Shown: piece by piece, positions 32,747-44,841 of the stretch
Position numbering within the stretch: position 1 is the stretch's first letter
Layout: every line of letters begins with the position of its first letter
Assembly (NCBI GenBank): GCA_013368325.1
Contig: JAACJK010000163.1
Coordinates: 3,162,001-3,226,000 of the forward strand
Length of the DNA: 64,000 nt
From: Ephemerocybe angulata
Lineage: Eukaryota; Basidiomycota; Agaricomycetes; Agaricales; Psathyrellaceae
Reading direction: 5' to 3'
Notes under the pieces: generated by a model
The model's input: the letters and a program-made list of their open reading frames with translations, nothing else
The model's database searches: none
Told to the model about the DNA's origin: nothing
Translations under genes and position numbers: made by a program

Positions 32747-32865
32747 CTCGCTCGCTGGCGCGCCCCCAGCGAGCGAGTGTAAAGAATCTGTAAATTACAG
32801 GTGTAGCGGCCTACTACCTCCACTCGCGAGCGCGAGCGCCCCAAAGGGGCGCGCCAGCGAGCGAG
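32747..32865. repeat. GC-rich foldback repeat
   Basis: A 20-bp perfect inverted repeat, CTCGCTCGCTGGCGCGCCCC at 32747-32766 and its complement at 32846-32865. The left arm contains a second smaller palindrome. Weaker complementarity extends outward (ATAGACACACAT on the left versus complement of ATCTGCGTCTAT on the right). No clear target-site duplication. Confidence 0.75.
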
Positions 32866-32956
32866 TATCTGCGTCTATGTATTCAATATGTATTGCAATG
32901 GTCACAATCTAAAGATTTAAGGGTCTCTGCGCATGCAAGTAACACATTGAGAAATC

Positions 32957-33403
32957 GATTAGCCCAAGGGTGGTCCGGTCTTTAAAAAAGAGACCTGGGG
33001 TCGGAAAATCTGAAATGAGGCTCGGGGGTCCAACCAACCACCCACGTAAGCGCCAAGACCTTCCAAATCGGGTAATTTCCATCAATTTTGGTTCCCGGCG
33101 CCAAATTTCGGCAAAATCCGAGTGACCGGTGATCCAATTCCCATTTGGGCGCACTGCCGGTTGGCGTCTCTACACCCAATATACACCCCACACACTCATA
33201 TACTGACCTCTCTTGAGCATGTAAGTGATATATTAAGTGTTTTAAATAATTTAAACTCCCAGAAAAACTAGAAACCTCATCCCAGAGCCCCATTTTAGGG
33301 TTTTGAGGAGGGGGTCCAACAATTTTTTTTCGAGCCTGGCGGCTCGACCAACCACCCAACGTCCGGTCGGCTATTTAAAGACCGGACCACCCTTGGATTA
33401 GCC
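32957..33403. mobile_element. hAT-like MITE, family A copy 2 (uninterrupted)
   Basis: Element 32965-33395 (431 bp) with exact inverted ends CAAGGGTGGTCCGGTCTTTA and complement, flanked by 8-bp duplication GATTAGCC at 32957-32964 and 33396-33403. More than 90 percent of bases match copy 1 by eye, outside the nested insertions. It serves as an empty-site reference for the two insertions in copy 1. Contains one ATTTAAAGACC near the right end and a T8 run; no coding capacity. Confidence 0.9.
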
Positions 33404-34435
33404 GGGTTGAATTGCATCTATTATCTAAGAGCAGCAGTGAAAGAAGTCCTACAATGCACCAAATGCCCAAGCACCGAAGACTTCAAGAAGACACCGAGGA
33501 AATTTATTGGAGACCCTAGCATAGCCTAGCATGCGACAATTTAAGACAAGAAAAGGATCCTAATTAGAATCAGTGGGCTTGGCCCGGCCCCTTTGAAGCA
33601 AGGACGCAGGCGCTGGGAAGCGCCGCTTTATAAGGAAATTACCTTCCTTATGGGGATTAGCTAATGACTCGAACGACGAATGTCGTTTCCCCTTTAGCGC
33701 TTGGGCGCTTGGTCGGGAAGAAGTGTAGCGCCGCTCCTGACAGTCATCACGTCTGCGTACGACTACGCTCAGATCCAAATTGTATGTCCCTAGACCCTGG
33801 GCCTTGAAAGTTTACAGGATTTTAGACATGCCGATAAATCTAACTCATTTTGAATACTTTCCACCAAGAGGCAGTAGCATGTAAAATCTGTAGAGTGGCA
33901 TCATCGAGCACGTCCTTCAGGCCCACTACACTAACAACACGCATGTGAGGGCTGTACACAGACTTCTTCATCGCTGAAACGGTTCTGACAGCATCGTCCT
34001 TATCCTTCGCAAAGTAACCGCAACATTAGTGAGGTGGAAGTTATTACAGGCAGGAGGCTAACGATGTACGCGGGCCTGTCGTACAAGCGTGTTATTCCCG
34101 TTGTACGCATACGCATCTTCGCTCGACGGGATGGCCGCCGCCGCGAGCGTGGGGAGTCATGAAGAGGGCATGGGTACTAAGTAGCCGTGTAATGTCGAGT
34201 GCAGCCTCCCAGAGGTGCCGTGGCTGCCGCTCTTGTATTTCATTTCGGTGGTCTTCTGCACTTTTATGCCTTCTCGCTTTTCTTCAGGGAGATGTAGAGC
34301 TCGCTCCAGATCCGGAAGTCCGCGTAGGCTTGTTGGAGGAGTCAGCGATGAGGTCGTGCCAGGGATCGATCTCTACCCCACTTGGCCGCCACACAGATAT
34401 TACCGCTCTCTCCGGGTCCTACCTAGACTACTAGA
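33404..34435. other. Gene-poor stretch after MITE copy 2
   Basis: About 1 kb without a recognisable gene or intact repeat. Short open frames on both strands have no protein-like content. It ends where similarity to the ERCC6L2-like fragment begins. Confidence 0.4.
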
Positions 34436-34582
34436 AAGGAAGCAAGTTGCCTATCTCAGGCTCAGGGAGTCGACTCAAATCGGGTAGGATACATCCAGAG
34501 TAGACATGACAACAGGAAAGCAAATGCACATACAACAGTCGGAACAGTACGATTCTCAAACTCGAGGACCAGTGGCCTCCTC

Positions 34583-37500
34583 CTAATCATCCTCCTCATC
34601 CTCATCCTCATCGTCTTCCTCGTCTTCATCCTCCGACGTAGACATATACTCATCGAACTCTGCCAGCAGCTTCTCCTGTTTCGCAGGATCCATTTTCACA
34701 CTAAAGCAAGGCATGTTAGTTTGGTTCGCTACGTGCAAAATCATTGGACAGTACTCACAACTCCGCCGCAAGCCTGGGGAGGTCAGCAGGCGAGTTTATA
34801 ATGCCCAGTTTGACAGCAGCGCTATACCTCGCCGCAAGCCGCGCTTCCATCTCTGTCGTGCTCGCCTTCGGTTTGGGTCTGGGGGCAGGCGCGGGTGGCG
34901 GTGGAGCGGGCCTGGCCACGGGGTGGGTTGCGGCCTCTTGCTGCGCGCGCCGCTTGGCAGCCCCTCGAAGAGGAGGCCAAGGGGCAGGTGCAGGCTTAGA
35001 CTCAGCCGGTGCTTTTGAAGAAGAGGCCTTCTTCCCCTTCGGATCGGCCTTCTTCCTCTTCCCACTGACTTTCTATAAACAATATTCGTGAGCATCGTCG
35101 TCCCCGCCAATAACAGTGAAGGAAGCTCACCTGGATGGTCTGCTTGGCCCTCTCCCTTTCGACGTTACTTGCCTTGAAGAGGTCATCGTTGTCATGGGTA
35201 TATTTCACACCGATCGTGTCGAACAGTTTCTTCAGGACATCTTTCTCAGTGGGAGCAGTGGTAGGCACAGCTACGAAGGGATGTGATATTAATACATGCC
35301 AATGGAAGTAGCGGTCAAAGAAGCTCACCATCGTCCAAAAGCAGAGCGCCAAGTCCACGTAAGTCCTGATAGAATCTCGATTAGCTCTCAATCCCAGTAT
35401 CGTCAACGAATGTACCCACATCTTCCTTCCCTTTCTTCGCAGCAGTCTCGAAAACATCGACGTCGGCATTCTTCTTCCCCTTCCTCCCCTTCGCTTCCAA
35501 GTTAGCCATTGCCCAGTCAAGTTCGGCCAAATTGGCCTTCTCGATCGCCATTTTGGTGGCAAGCTCCTTCTCCTGCAGCTTGAATATGTTCTCCATTCCA
35601 AACAACTCTCCCCGCTTGGAACTATCGCCCTGCACTCCTTTAAAGTACCTGGTCTGGACGCTGGCATCGTAACCAATGGCCATTTGCTGCTGCTTGTAGA
35701 TTTGGCGGGCATAAATGAGTTCCTCAATTGTACCTGCCGCCAGTAGTCGGCACACGGTGACATCTCTGGTCTGTCCAATTCGGAAGGCCCTGTCCTTGGC
35801 TTGCAAGTCTTGCGCAGGATCTAGGAAACAAGATCATTAGCGTTGTCATTCGGAGAGGTGAAATGCAAAGGGCTCACTCCAGTTGGGGTCGAATATGACG
35901 ACTTTGTTCGCAGCGGTAAGGTTGAGGCCCGTCCCTCCTGCCAGGGTCGAGATGAGGAAGATAAAGAGATCCGGGTCCGAATTGAATTGATCAATGAGCG
36001 GCATTCCTGATGTTTAACGCGTGGTCAGCGAAAGTTGGATGAGAACAGGGCATATTTCTTACGGTCGGATTGCTTCGTGCTGCCATCGAGCTTGACGAAC
36101 GGATAGCCTATGAATACAGTGATCAGCGAATGTTGAGGTGCGAGCGAAAACGCGCGCACTTTTGTAGTTGAGGTGGAAGTCGAGCATTTCCAACAACTTC
36201 ACAGATTTGGTAAAGATGAGCACTTTGTTCGTCTTGTCTTTCCTCCATTGACTCAGCAAGGATTCCAGGGTCTAGTCGTGACATTGTAAGCAGACTAGCT
36301 ACGAGTTTGAACGCGAAGTATACACACCTTCCATTTTCCGCAGTGGTCTGGATTCATGACCGCCTCTGCCCAGGTTGGAGCATTCCCACTTGGGAAAATC
36401 GCGTCGGTGATTTCGCGACTGCGCTTCAGCTGCTCTGGAGGATCGTTAGGCCCGGGGACGATGAGTCCAAGATGATTCGAAAGCTTGATCAGGATCGACA
36501 TGAACTTAAAGAGGTCGCCAGTAACATAAGGGTGACAACAAGCTTTCAGACTAAGGATAATGGGTCAGATACCAATGAAGAAACGTAGATCTGAGCCCTG
36601 TACCTCTTTTTCGAGCCACAAGGGCACGGCTTGTCTCGATTCATCAGATTCTGGATGGCCTCCATGTCCAGGATCTTCTTATACACCAGAATCTGTGACC
36701 TGGTCAAGGGGCAGAAGACGACTTGATCATATTTCTTCGGCAGTTGGTCTGCGATGATACTCTTCGAACGTCGCAGGAAGTACTGAGGGAGTAACTTCGT
36801 TTTGAGTACCCTCGCAACAACCTAGAAGATAGTTTGAGACCCTTTTCCTTAGACTACCAATCTGTGTGGGACGTACCATGGCCTTTGCCCTCTCCTCTTC
36901 AGAAGCAGAAGCCGATTGCCCACGGGTCAACGGCCTCTCGATGTATTGTCTCCACTGCTTCTGGTCGCCAACTTTACCTGGGTTTGTCCAGTTCAGAATG
37001 GTCCACATCTCCATGTACGAGTTCTGGATGGCAGTCCCAGTCATGCCGATGCGCACCGGGCATGTATAGGACTCCAAGGCACGAGTGAGTTGAGCCTTTG
37101 GGTCTTTGACACCGTGTACTTCGTCGAAGATTATACAACTCCAAGCCAAGTCGTAAAGCATTCCGGCGTCCCGTGTAGCCATCTGTGGGGTGGTGATGAC
37201 TGTTTCGCATGATGAGTAATGAGGGAATCGAATGCACGGAGTGCAACTGATGAACGTACCAACATCGAGCCTTCCTAGCTCAAAATCGCGCAGCGTTTGA
37301 TCTTTCTGCTTCTGCCCATTCATGTATACACCGACATCGAAATACCCCCACTAAAACGTGTCGTCAGAACGGGGTCACAGCGCAAGCATACGAGACGACC
37401 TACCGTTTCAAGCTCCTTCTCCCAGTTAAGACACACCGTCTTTGGCGCTATGATAAGAGCGGTGGGCCATTTCTTGTTTGGAGTGTCGCTAGGTAGCCTC

Positions 37501-39073
37501 CTATGCGTCTTCCACAATGGTTCCGTGTCCTGTAGGTCAGAGACCCATTTCCTTCTCCGTCCAATATCTGTCGAAACGCCTTCCTTGCCCATGATAGCCG
37601 AAAGAAAAGCGGCAATCTGAACAGTCTTTCCCAGGCCCATATCGTCGCCTAGAAGGCCGCCCTCATTCGCAGCATAGCGATTGTATAGAAACTGGACGCC
37701 TTCGCGCTGATACCCTCGAAGGTAAGTGTTGATTGAGGCAGGAACCTGTACTTTCTTCTTTTCATCGAGAACAAGTGCCGGCTGCCGCGTTTGCCCAGGT
37801 TTGAGAGGGAAGTTCGGTTTAGGTATGCGCGCCTATCATAATGTCAGGACCGAAAGGAGAAGAAGAGTCATGACACTTACCTTTGCGTTAGCAGATAGCG
37901 ACTTCCTCTTCTTCTGTGTCTGTTCTTCATCAGACTCTGGTTCTGTCGACCCTGATTCATAGACAAAACCGTGGGCGGGTAGCTTCGGCTTCTGCGTTTG
38001 CGCTTCGTCTGACTCAGGCTCTGTAGACCCTGATTCCCAGGTGAACTCTTTAGCAGGCGGGTTCGCCTTCTGCACCGGCTCTACGTCTGACTCGGGCTCA
38101 GTCGATCCTGATTCCCAGGTAAACTCTTTTGCGGGAGGGTTTGGCTTTGCCTCAGGCTCAGTCTCATCCTCTGTTGAGCCGCTCTCATACGCCAGGAAAG
38201 GCTTTACCACTGCTTTTGATGTTTCTGGCTCCGACTCTGGTTCTGTCACTGAGCCTCCATCGGAGATAACCCCAGATGATTGGCTAGGTTTATGCCCTGC
38301 CTGAAGCGATGAGCCTCCCTGCCCAGAAAGTTTCAGTCGCTTGGTGCTTGGATCATCAGCAAGGACTGGAGAGGCCTTGCGCTTGAGTGAACCAGGTTCA
38401 ACCTCATCGCTCACGGAAGGACCTCCCTGCACAAGAGGAACATTAGATGAGGTTGCGAGAGGCTCAGGTTGCTCTTCTTCGACCTCGTCTTCACTTTCTT
38501 CCTCCGAAGATGTGAAACTAATGATTTCACCATCAACGAGTTCGCCAGCTGCACAGGAAATGTGAGCATATGAAACATTTTCTTCGAGGCAAGGTAGACT
38601 AACCGAATAAATCTCGAAGAACATTGGTGTGAATTTTATAAGGGCGTGGCTCTATTGGAAGACAACGTCAGCCTCCTTTCATATACTTGAAAGGTGGTAT
38701 TCATTGACGTACGTTTAGCTTTGGCCTTGTGCGATGAGGTCTTCTTCACAGGTGCATACTCGTCATCTGACAGTGCAACTGCTTTGGCTGGAGCACTTCC
38801 TCGCTTTTTCGTAAGCTTCTTCGCCTTGGGCTTCGTCTTGGGTTCTTCGATATACGCCCCAGCAACAAAATCAGAGTCCGGGTCGACCTCTTTAAATGGA
38901 CGCAACAGTCAGAGTCACATATCAATTATGCAAAGGTATGGGAAGTTTAGCTACCTGGTGGAGCAGATATAGTCATGGAGGTGCCTATTGTTCAAGCGTC
39001 AGCGATGTATCATGACCAGCTTCATAGAGAACCTACGATGGGCATACCCCTTCTTCTTCACGGGTTCCGGCAT
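34583..39073 (-). CDS. SNF2-family DNA-dependent ATPase, ERCC6L2-like
   Basis: Snf2 chromatin or repair translocase; the nearest family by its C-terminal block is ERCC6-like 2, linked to DNA repair. Start [13 protein letters not shown] at 39073. The N-terminal region is acidic and Ser/Thr-rich, with four tandem repeats around [10 protein letters not shown] (about 37915-38210). The helicase core has motif [15 protein letters not shown], motif II FDEVHG (DEVH), motif [12 protein letters not shown] and motif [14 protein letters not shown]. After the core come [16 protein letters not shown] and [13 protein letters not shown], seen in ERCC6L2-type proteins. The tail is basic, Ala/Pro-rich, and ends in a run of Asp/Glu. 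Roughly 18 introns. The 3' end (34436-35101) is duplicated at 27492-28151. Confidence 0.88.
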
Positions 39074-40212
39074 CTTCCTGGTTCAGAATGGCAGATATGG
39101 AGCACCTAAAGATATACAATGTATTGCGCCAGTGTAAGAGCCTACTAGAGGCCAAAGGGAGCGGGACCACTGACGATGGTCGTGGTTGAGGTTGAAGCGT
39201 TGAACTTTCTGACAGCTCATTAACGCGCCATCATAATTACCGCATGCGCGCGCATGCCGAAGATGCCGGAACCCATTGTTCAGATCGGGGTCTCGGGACC
39301 GAAATACGCACGTGACTACAAATAAGCGCCGAATCGGGGTCTCCTGAATTGGCGCTGGACGGGAACTGGCAGGGAGGGAGAGCTTACAACCTTTTCACTA
39401 GGTCTTAATGTGCCAAAAGAGATATACTCAAGCAGGTTTGTACTGATAAGTCCAAATTCTGCCCAAAATTCAATCGGTCGTGCTCAGCAGGACGGGCAGA
39501 GAGATTTGCTCAGGAGTGGGAAGAAGATGGCTCCGTGCAGGTTATACGCCCGTGACTACACCTCAACGTGCCTTCTCTTTATCCAACCAAAATATTCCTT
39601 TTGACTTTGCCCGTAGAGCTCGTACATACTACCCTGTTTACAGTATATGTGAGGTCATGACTCTGCTTAGGCAAACTGCTCATCGGTAAGTCGGTAACCG
39701 CTTTCATATTCGCTTCGGCGTGAAGGGCCGTACACACATATATGGCCTGCGCGGGGCGCTCAGAAATCCTCGTCACTCTCTTCACAAAGCCTCGTGGCCT
39801 TCGCGTATGTGTTATCTCCCTGCACCCCTAAGAACCTGACTGCGGAGAATCCTCGGCCGGCACTTAGAGCTCTGAAAAAGTCGAGAAATGTGGTAATCCT
39901 GATAACATAGAAGCTCTTAGGGTTGCATGTACTAAAAGTATCATGCCAAATACCAGGTTCTCTTGAGGCCCTCCCTTGTCCCCCTGCATCGCTAACCAAT
40001 GGTGACTTCAATATGACTCCAAGCAAATCCAATTCAACATCACCGCGGACCTGTGACGGACCTTCGGACCCCCGGACCCCCGAACATTCCAATCGCCAAA
40101 TGTTGGCCAAACGTTCTCTAGAGTCCAAATCAAGGGGCGTGGCATCGCTTGAAAGCCTGTCATGGATCCGACCGGGAGCGTATGTAATGAAGAGGGTCGA
40201 GGGCGAAAAAAG
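39074..40212. other. Long intergenic region between divergent genes
   Basis: About 1.1 kb upstream of both the ERCC6L2-like gene and the sugar transporter. A minus-strand open frame at 39760-40281 overlaps the transporter promoter and looks spurious. A CCCCGG-containing string (GGACCCCCGGACCCCCGAAC, 40070-40089) could be a carbon-repressor (CreA/Mig1) type site. Confidence 0.4.
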
Positions 40213-40222
40213 ACATAAATAG
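40213..40222 (+). promoter_or_regulatory. TATA-like box of the sugar transporter gene
   Basis: ACATAAATAG lies about 45-55 bp before the ATG at 40266, a plausible core promoter spacing for a fungal gene with a short leader. One base differs from TATAAATA. Confidence 0.35.
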
Positions 40223-40265
40223 AGGGTGCATTGGGGGCAGGATCTCCTCAGGCCATCCATCCCCC

Positions 40266-42972
40266 ATGAAATCCTCAACACCGAGCTCAGACGACGCTGC
40301 GTCCATCAAAAAGCCAGCTGCCACTGGTGCCATAAGGGCAATATGGAATGAAAAGCGAACCTTTGGCTGGGCAGTCTGTAAGCCGTTCTTTTGATTTTTC
40401 TAACCCGCTATTCTGGTGTGCTTAAAACAGCGACAATTTTTTCTTTCACGCAGTTTCTGCCCTAGGAGGCTTTCTTTACGGTTGTAAGTTTCTTCCCATA
40501 TCTCGTCGGAAATGACAACCTAAACACCAATGCTTCTGTTAACAGATAACCTCGGTATGTACTGCTACAACTCACCCTCAAGCGTAACCTATATACCCCT
40601 ATGATGTAGGTTGCTTCGGTGGTATCCTCGTCATGCCCAGCTTCCAAAGGGCATTTCCTTCATTTACCGACTCGACGCTAAAAGGATTGGCTACATCGGT
40701 AAGTCCCTCAAATCAAACCCTTACCCCCCGAAAATCCCGAAACTCGCTTCTGAAAACACATTGCAGATGATCAACCTAGGTGCCTTGCTTGGAAGTATGC
40801 TGCATTTCATTTCGGTTAGTTTACGTTGAGCTAACTCGAAGCAAGCTTTGGCGACCGGATGGTCAGCCGACAAGTTCGGACGGAGAAGAAGTATAACACT
40901 GTCATGTGTATGGCTTATTCTTGGAACTGCACTTCAGACTGGAGCAAGAAGTCCAGCTTATTTCTACGTTGGGTCAGTTCTTAGTAACAGTGTGCTTCAT
41001 CAACGTTATGTCTGACATTTGGAGAATCCAGCCGCTTTTTCACAGGAATTGCAGTGGGAGCGCTGTCCTCTGCGACGCCACTTTATAACTCAGGTATATT
41101 GGCGAAACTCAGACGTACTGTTGACCCCACTGACAAGCCCGGTGGTAACAGAGATATCCCCAACCTCGATTCGTGGGGCTGTGGGCAGCTTGTTCCAGTT
41201 CTCAATCGAGGTCGGCACCCTCATCGCCTTCTGGATGTAAGCATTACACCCAAAATGCCTAGTTTCCTTCACTGACCATGGGGACACAGCGATTTCGGCT
41301 GCAACTAGTGCGTAGACCATACCAAAGGCGAGAGATCATGAGGTCTCAACTTCGATTTTGCCACAGTATCGGAGGGACTGGTGAAACGCAGACCGAAGCT
41401 GCATGGCGCATCCCGGTCAGTCACACACCCATTCAACATTGCATCCTCTGAGGAATCAGGCTGACATGTCTGAACCATGTAGCTAGCTCTGCAGCTCGTA
41501 CCCTGCTTCATTTTGGCAGTTGGCATCCTCTTCGCCCCCGAGTCCCCACGCTGGCTTGTGAGTAAGTCCAGGGACGCTGAAGCCCTCCGTGCGCTAGTAT
41601 CTCTCCGCCAGCGCCCAGAAGATTCGGACGAGATCCAACTCGAATACCTCGAGATAGTGGGCCAACACAAGTTCGAGTCTGAGATTGCAGCGCTAGAGAA
41701 GGACCCGAATGAGAAGGCTACGGGTTGGATGGCTTCGTTACGAACATCTTGGAGACAGTGGGCCTATCTTTTTGGGAGCGCGGCGAACCGGAAGAGGTTG
41801 CTTGTTGGAGGTGAGAGAGAGAGGTTGCTTTACTTTCACGAACGCGGTTAACCATTGCTTTATAGTGATGATCATGATTTTCCAGTGCGCCTTTTCATGT
41901 ACGACCTTTCACGTTCATTTGTGTGCTAACGCATTCGAATCAATCTAGACAGTGGTGTGGTAAGTCTCGATCATTCCTAATAATATCGATTTCAGAAGCT
42001 GACCTCGAATGCAAGGAATCAACGCAATTATGTTCTACGCGCCGCAAATCTTCCAGGGTCTTGGTCTATCCGGAACGACCGTGTCTCTCTTAGCCACAGG
42101 CGTTATCGGAATCGTGATGCTTATCGCCACTGTCCCGACCGTCCTTTATCTAGACAGTAAGCCCAGTCGACCATTCTTCACGTACAGCGCACTCACTACT
42201 GTAAAGGGGTTGGACGCAAGCCAGTGCTCATTTATGGTGCTCTGTTCATGGTAACATTAGGCGCAACTCTAAAGCTTGAAACTGGAGCTCACCTCTATAC
42301 CTCCAGGGTACATGCCACGCCGTGATCGCAGGCCTGAGCGGGAAATATGAAGACTCCTGGGCAACACACAAAGCGGCTGGATGGGTATCGTGTGTCTTCG
42401 TGTGGATTTTCACCGTGGGCTTTGCAGCTACCTTCGGCCCAGTCGTTTGGGTCCTATGCTCAGAAATATTCCCGTTGCGTGCACGTACCAAAGGACTCGC
42501 AGTGTCGGTTTCGGTAAGCTGGATTAATGCATTCATCGGTACGCTGTTTAGGGCTTTTAATCGATGGCGCACGACTGACGCCCAATAAATTGACTTCCAG
42601 TGGGGATGGCTACGCCGACGATGCTTGACAACATGAGATACGGCACTTACATCTTGTCAGTACCTCGCTGAGCTTCGCTTTAGACGAGCAGTGTCTAACA
42701 CCATGGCTTTACAGCTTCGCTGCTTGGTGTTTCATTGGAGCGGCCTACTGCTGCACCATCCCAGAAACCGCCGGGCGCCGCTTGGAGGTTCGTACTTGCC
42801 TTTCTACATCCACGGTTCACGAGCTGACCTTAGACAGGACATGGACGCTGCTTTTGGAGACACGAGCAACTCATCCGAGGAGGACAAGGCACGCATGGCG
42901 AGAATCAACAAGGAGATCGGGTACGACAAGTACCAGATGGGCCATTTGAGTGATTCGAAATCGGAGATGTAG
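40266..42972 (+). CDS. MFS sugar transporter
   Basis: Proton-coupled monosaccharide permease of the sugar-porter family, in the plasma membrane. Reconstructed across about 14 introns without a stop. N-terminal [17 protein letters not shown] contains the first helix; then [25 protein letters not shown] (loop 2-3 signature GRR), [17 protein letters not shown], the PESPRW signature in [13 protein letters not shown], the helix-7 [26 protein letters not shown], and [12 protein letters not shown] with PETAGRRLE near the end. An apparent stop after DFGCN (41309) is inside a GTGCGT...CCACAG intron. The C-terminal tail is hydrophilic and acidic. Substrate not predictable from sequence alone. Confidence 0.9.
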
Positions 42973-43041
42973 AACAACAGATCTTCTTCATCTCTTTAGA
43001 AACGCATTTCGATTCACAACATACCATTGAACATCGCATAA

Positions 43042-44257
43042 TTAGACTTTCGTTTCTTTAACCAAGATATCGTAATGGCCCGGGCTAGAAAAAGTGGTTA
43101 GGACACACACTCCTGTGCAGAATTTTTCGACGCACCGATACAGAAGGGTGAGCGGTTTCTGCGTTTCTGGGCCCTCACGGAACTGGACGAAATCGACATT
43201 GTCGGCTTGCCTACCATCCAGGTACGCAACGTCCAGGTTGAGTTTGAGCTCGCGGCACAGGGCGGTCATTTGCATATGGTCTTGGGAACGTATGAGCATG
43301 GTAGAGACAAAAGACTGGTATAGCGCCTACCAGCTTCAATACCGACGGGGTCAACATATCTGTTGCAGAAACTCTCGGCATCCATAGGGTCGCCCGTTTC
43401 CGCATCGTAAAGAAAGCCATCGTAGTTACTGGCGTTTCCTTTCAGCTGGGCTCGTGTCAAGAGTCGCAAGTAGAAGACAATGTTGGGGGGTATGGAGGCT
43501 GCATAGTCACATCGATCAGTCACCGAATCCATGGAGGAGCATTGAACGCACCATCTTCAATAGCGTAGTTGTTTCCGGAGCTCCTTGCTTGAAAGATTTC
43601 AAGCAACCTCTCTGATGTCAGGATGCGGCCTTGGGCATCAGGAACGATGACGTTCTTGATGAGGGCTTCGAACTCCTCGAAGGCGTCGTCCACCACAATT
43701 GCCTGCGTACCGGCATTGATAATGTTTTCCTTGGTGGAAGCCAGTAAGGAGAGGCTCGTGGAGACTGTCAACTCCTGTTCTTGTGGCGGGGTCTGGATAA
43801 GTTGCTCAAGGTAGGCAAACGCGATGGCTGCACGCGCTCATTAGATGGGGGTTCGTCATTAAGCGTCTTGTAAGAACACACATCTGTAGAAGCAGTCGCC
43901 ATCCCCTAGTCATTAGGCGATGGTTAGTCCTTTGGACCAGAACCATACACAATCATAACGCACCCTTTGCCTTCCTGAAAGCAGTATACCCTTGCTTCGA
44001 CAACCAGTCGATTTGGCTAAGAAAGGTTTGGGATCCTCGCTCATATTCTTCTCGCAGAACTGATATCGGCGCGACTTCAGATACCGGTGCCACATCTGGA
44101 ATCGACTCGTTGAGTAGCCTCTGAAGGACCAACCTCAGCTTCCTATTCAGAGGCAAAGGCGGACGCGATCCCAGCGATCTACCTGGTTCATATCGTACAC
44201 CTCGGAGACCGAGTAATCCTTGAGCTGGCTTTCAGTTGTCTGTTGCTCGGACGACAT
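43042..44257 (-). CDS. OTUB1: Otubain-type deubiquitinase (OTU cysteine protease)
   Basis: Removes ubiquitin from substrates, in the family with preference for Lys48 chains. Start MSSEQQTTESQLKDYS. Reconstructed peptidase C65 domain: the catalytic Asp and Cys lie in GDGDCFYRAIAFAY, and the catalytic His in YRPGHYDIL, reached through a GTGCGT...TCTAG intron. Between them are DDAFEEFEALIKNV, SIPPNIVFYLRLLTRAQLKG, the substrate-binding loop RYVDPVGIEAG and DHMQMTALCREL. About seven introns, overall length normal for the family. It lies divergent to the E2 gene at 44842. Confidence 0.9.
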
Positions 44258-44841
44258 GATCAAGAGGCGTAGTGCAGTGAAGAAGAGAGTTGCTGTGGAT
44301 GCTGGAATAGCCTCAACTTGAATTGGGTGGAGTCAGCATCGTGATCATGGAGACTGTTTGGTATTTGTTGGACCGTGGTGAGAAGACTTCTGCCTCGAAC
44401 CATTCAGCCACCCGACGAAGTTCGCGCCATCGTGAACGAAGATTTGTTCATTGTCGGGGGTGGGATGTCGTGTCGTGGCTGCAAATTAATGACACAGGGG
44501 AATGGGAAAAGAGATTTCAAGCCAGGTCCCGGGAGATTACTAAGCCGCTTAGTCATGGTCCCTGAAGTCCAGGGACTCGTCCGCTTCCTCAGCCAAACCT
44601 TCCCCTGGGGAATCCTGCTCCCATTTAAACTTTTACTGCTCCTTCCCGTCATCCCTGAACTATGTAAGAATGATACAAATAAGTATAAAAGGCTCACTGG
44701 AGATGAAAAAGGTTGACCTGATCCATGAGGCGCACGTGTTGGGACTCATATAAGCCATCAATCTTGCTGCCATGGACCGGATACGGCTCTGTCTTGTACC
44801 ATTACCTACCCTTACCATCGCAACTCATCCGGGACTACGAA
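44258..44841. other. Divergent promoter region between otubain and E2
   Basis: About 580 bp with no supported exon; short open frames on the plus strand at 44323-44716 are judged spurious. Confidence 0.5.

Noticed and set aside
39760..40281. 173-residue minus-strand open frame upstream of the sugar transporter
   Set aside because: Overlaps the transporter promoter and start codon, no domain, unlikely codon pattern.
41297..41400. Premature stop codons in the sugar transporter after DFGCN
   Set aside because: A GTGCGT...CCACAG intron removes them and restores the frame into [15 protein letters not shown], so the gene is not broken here.
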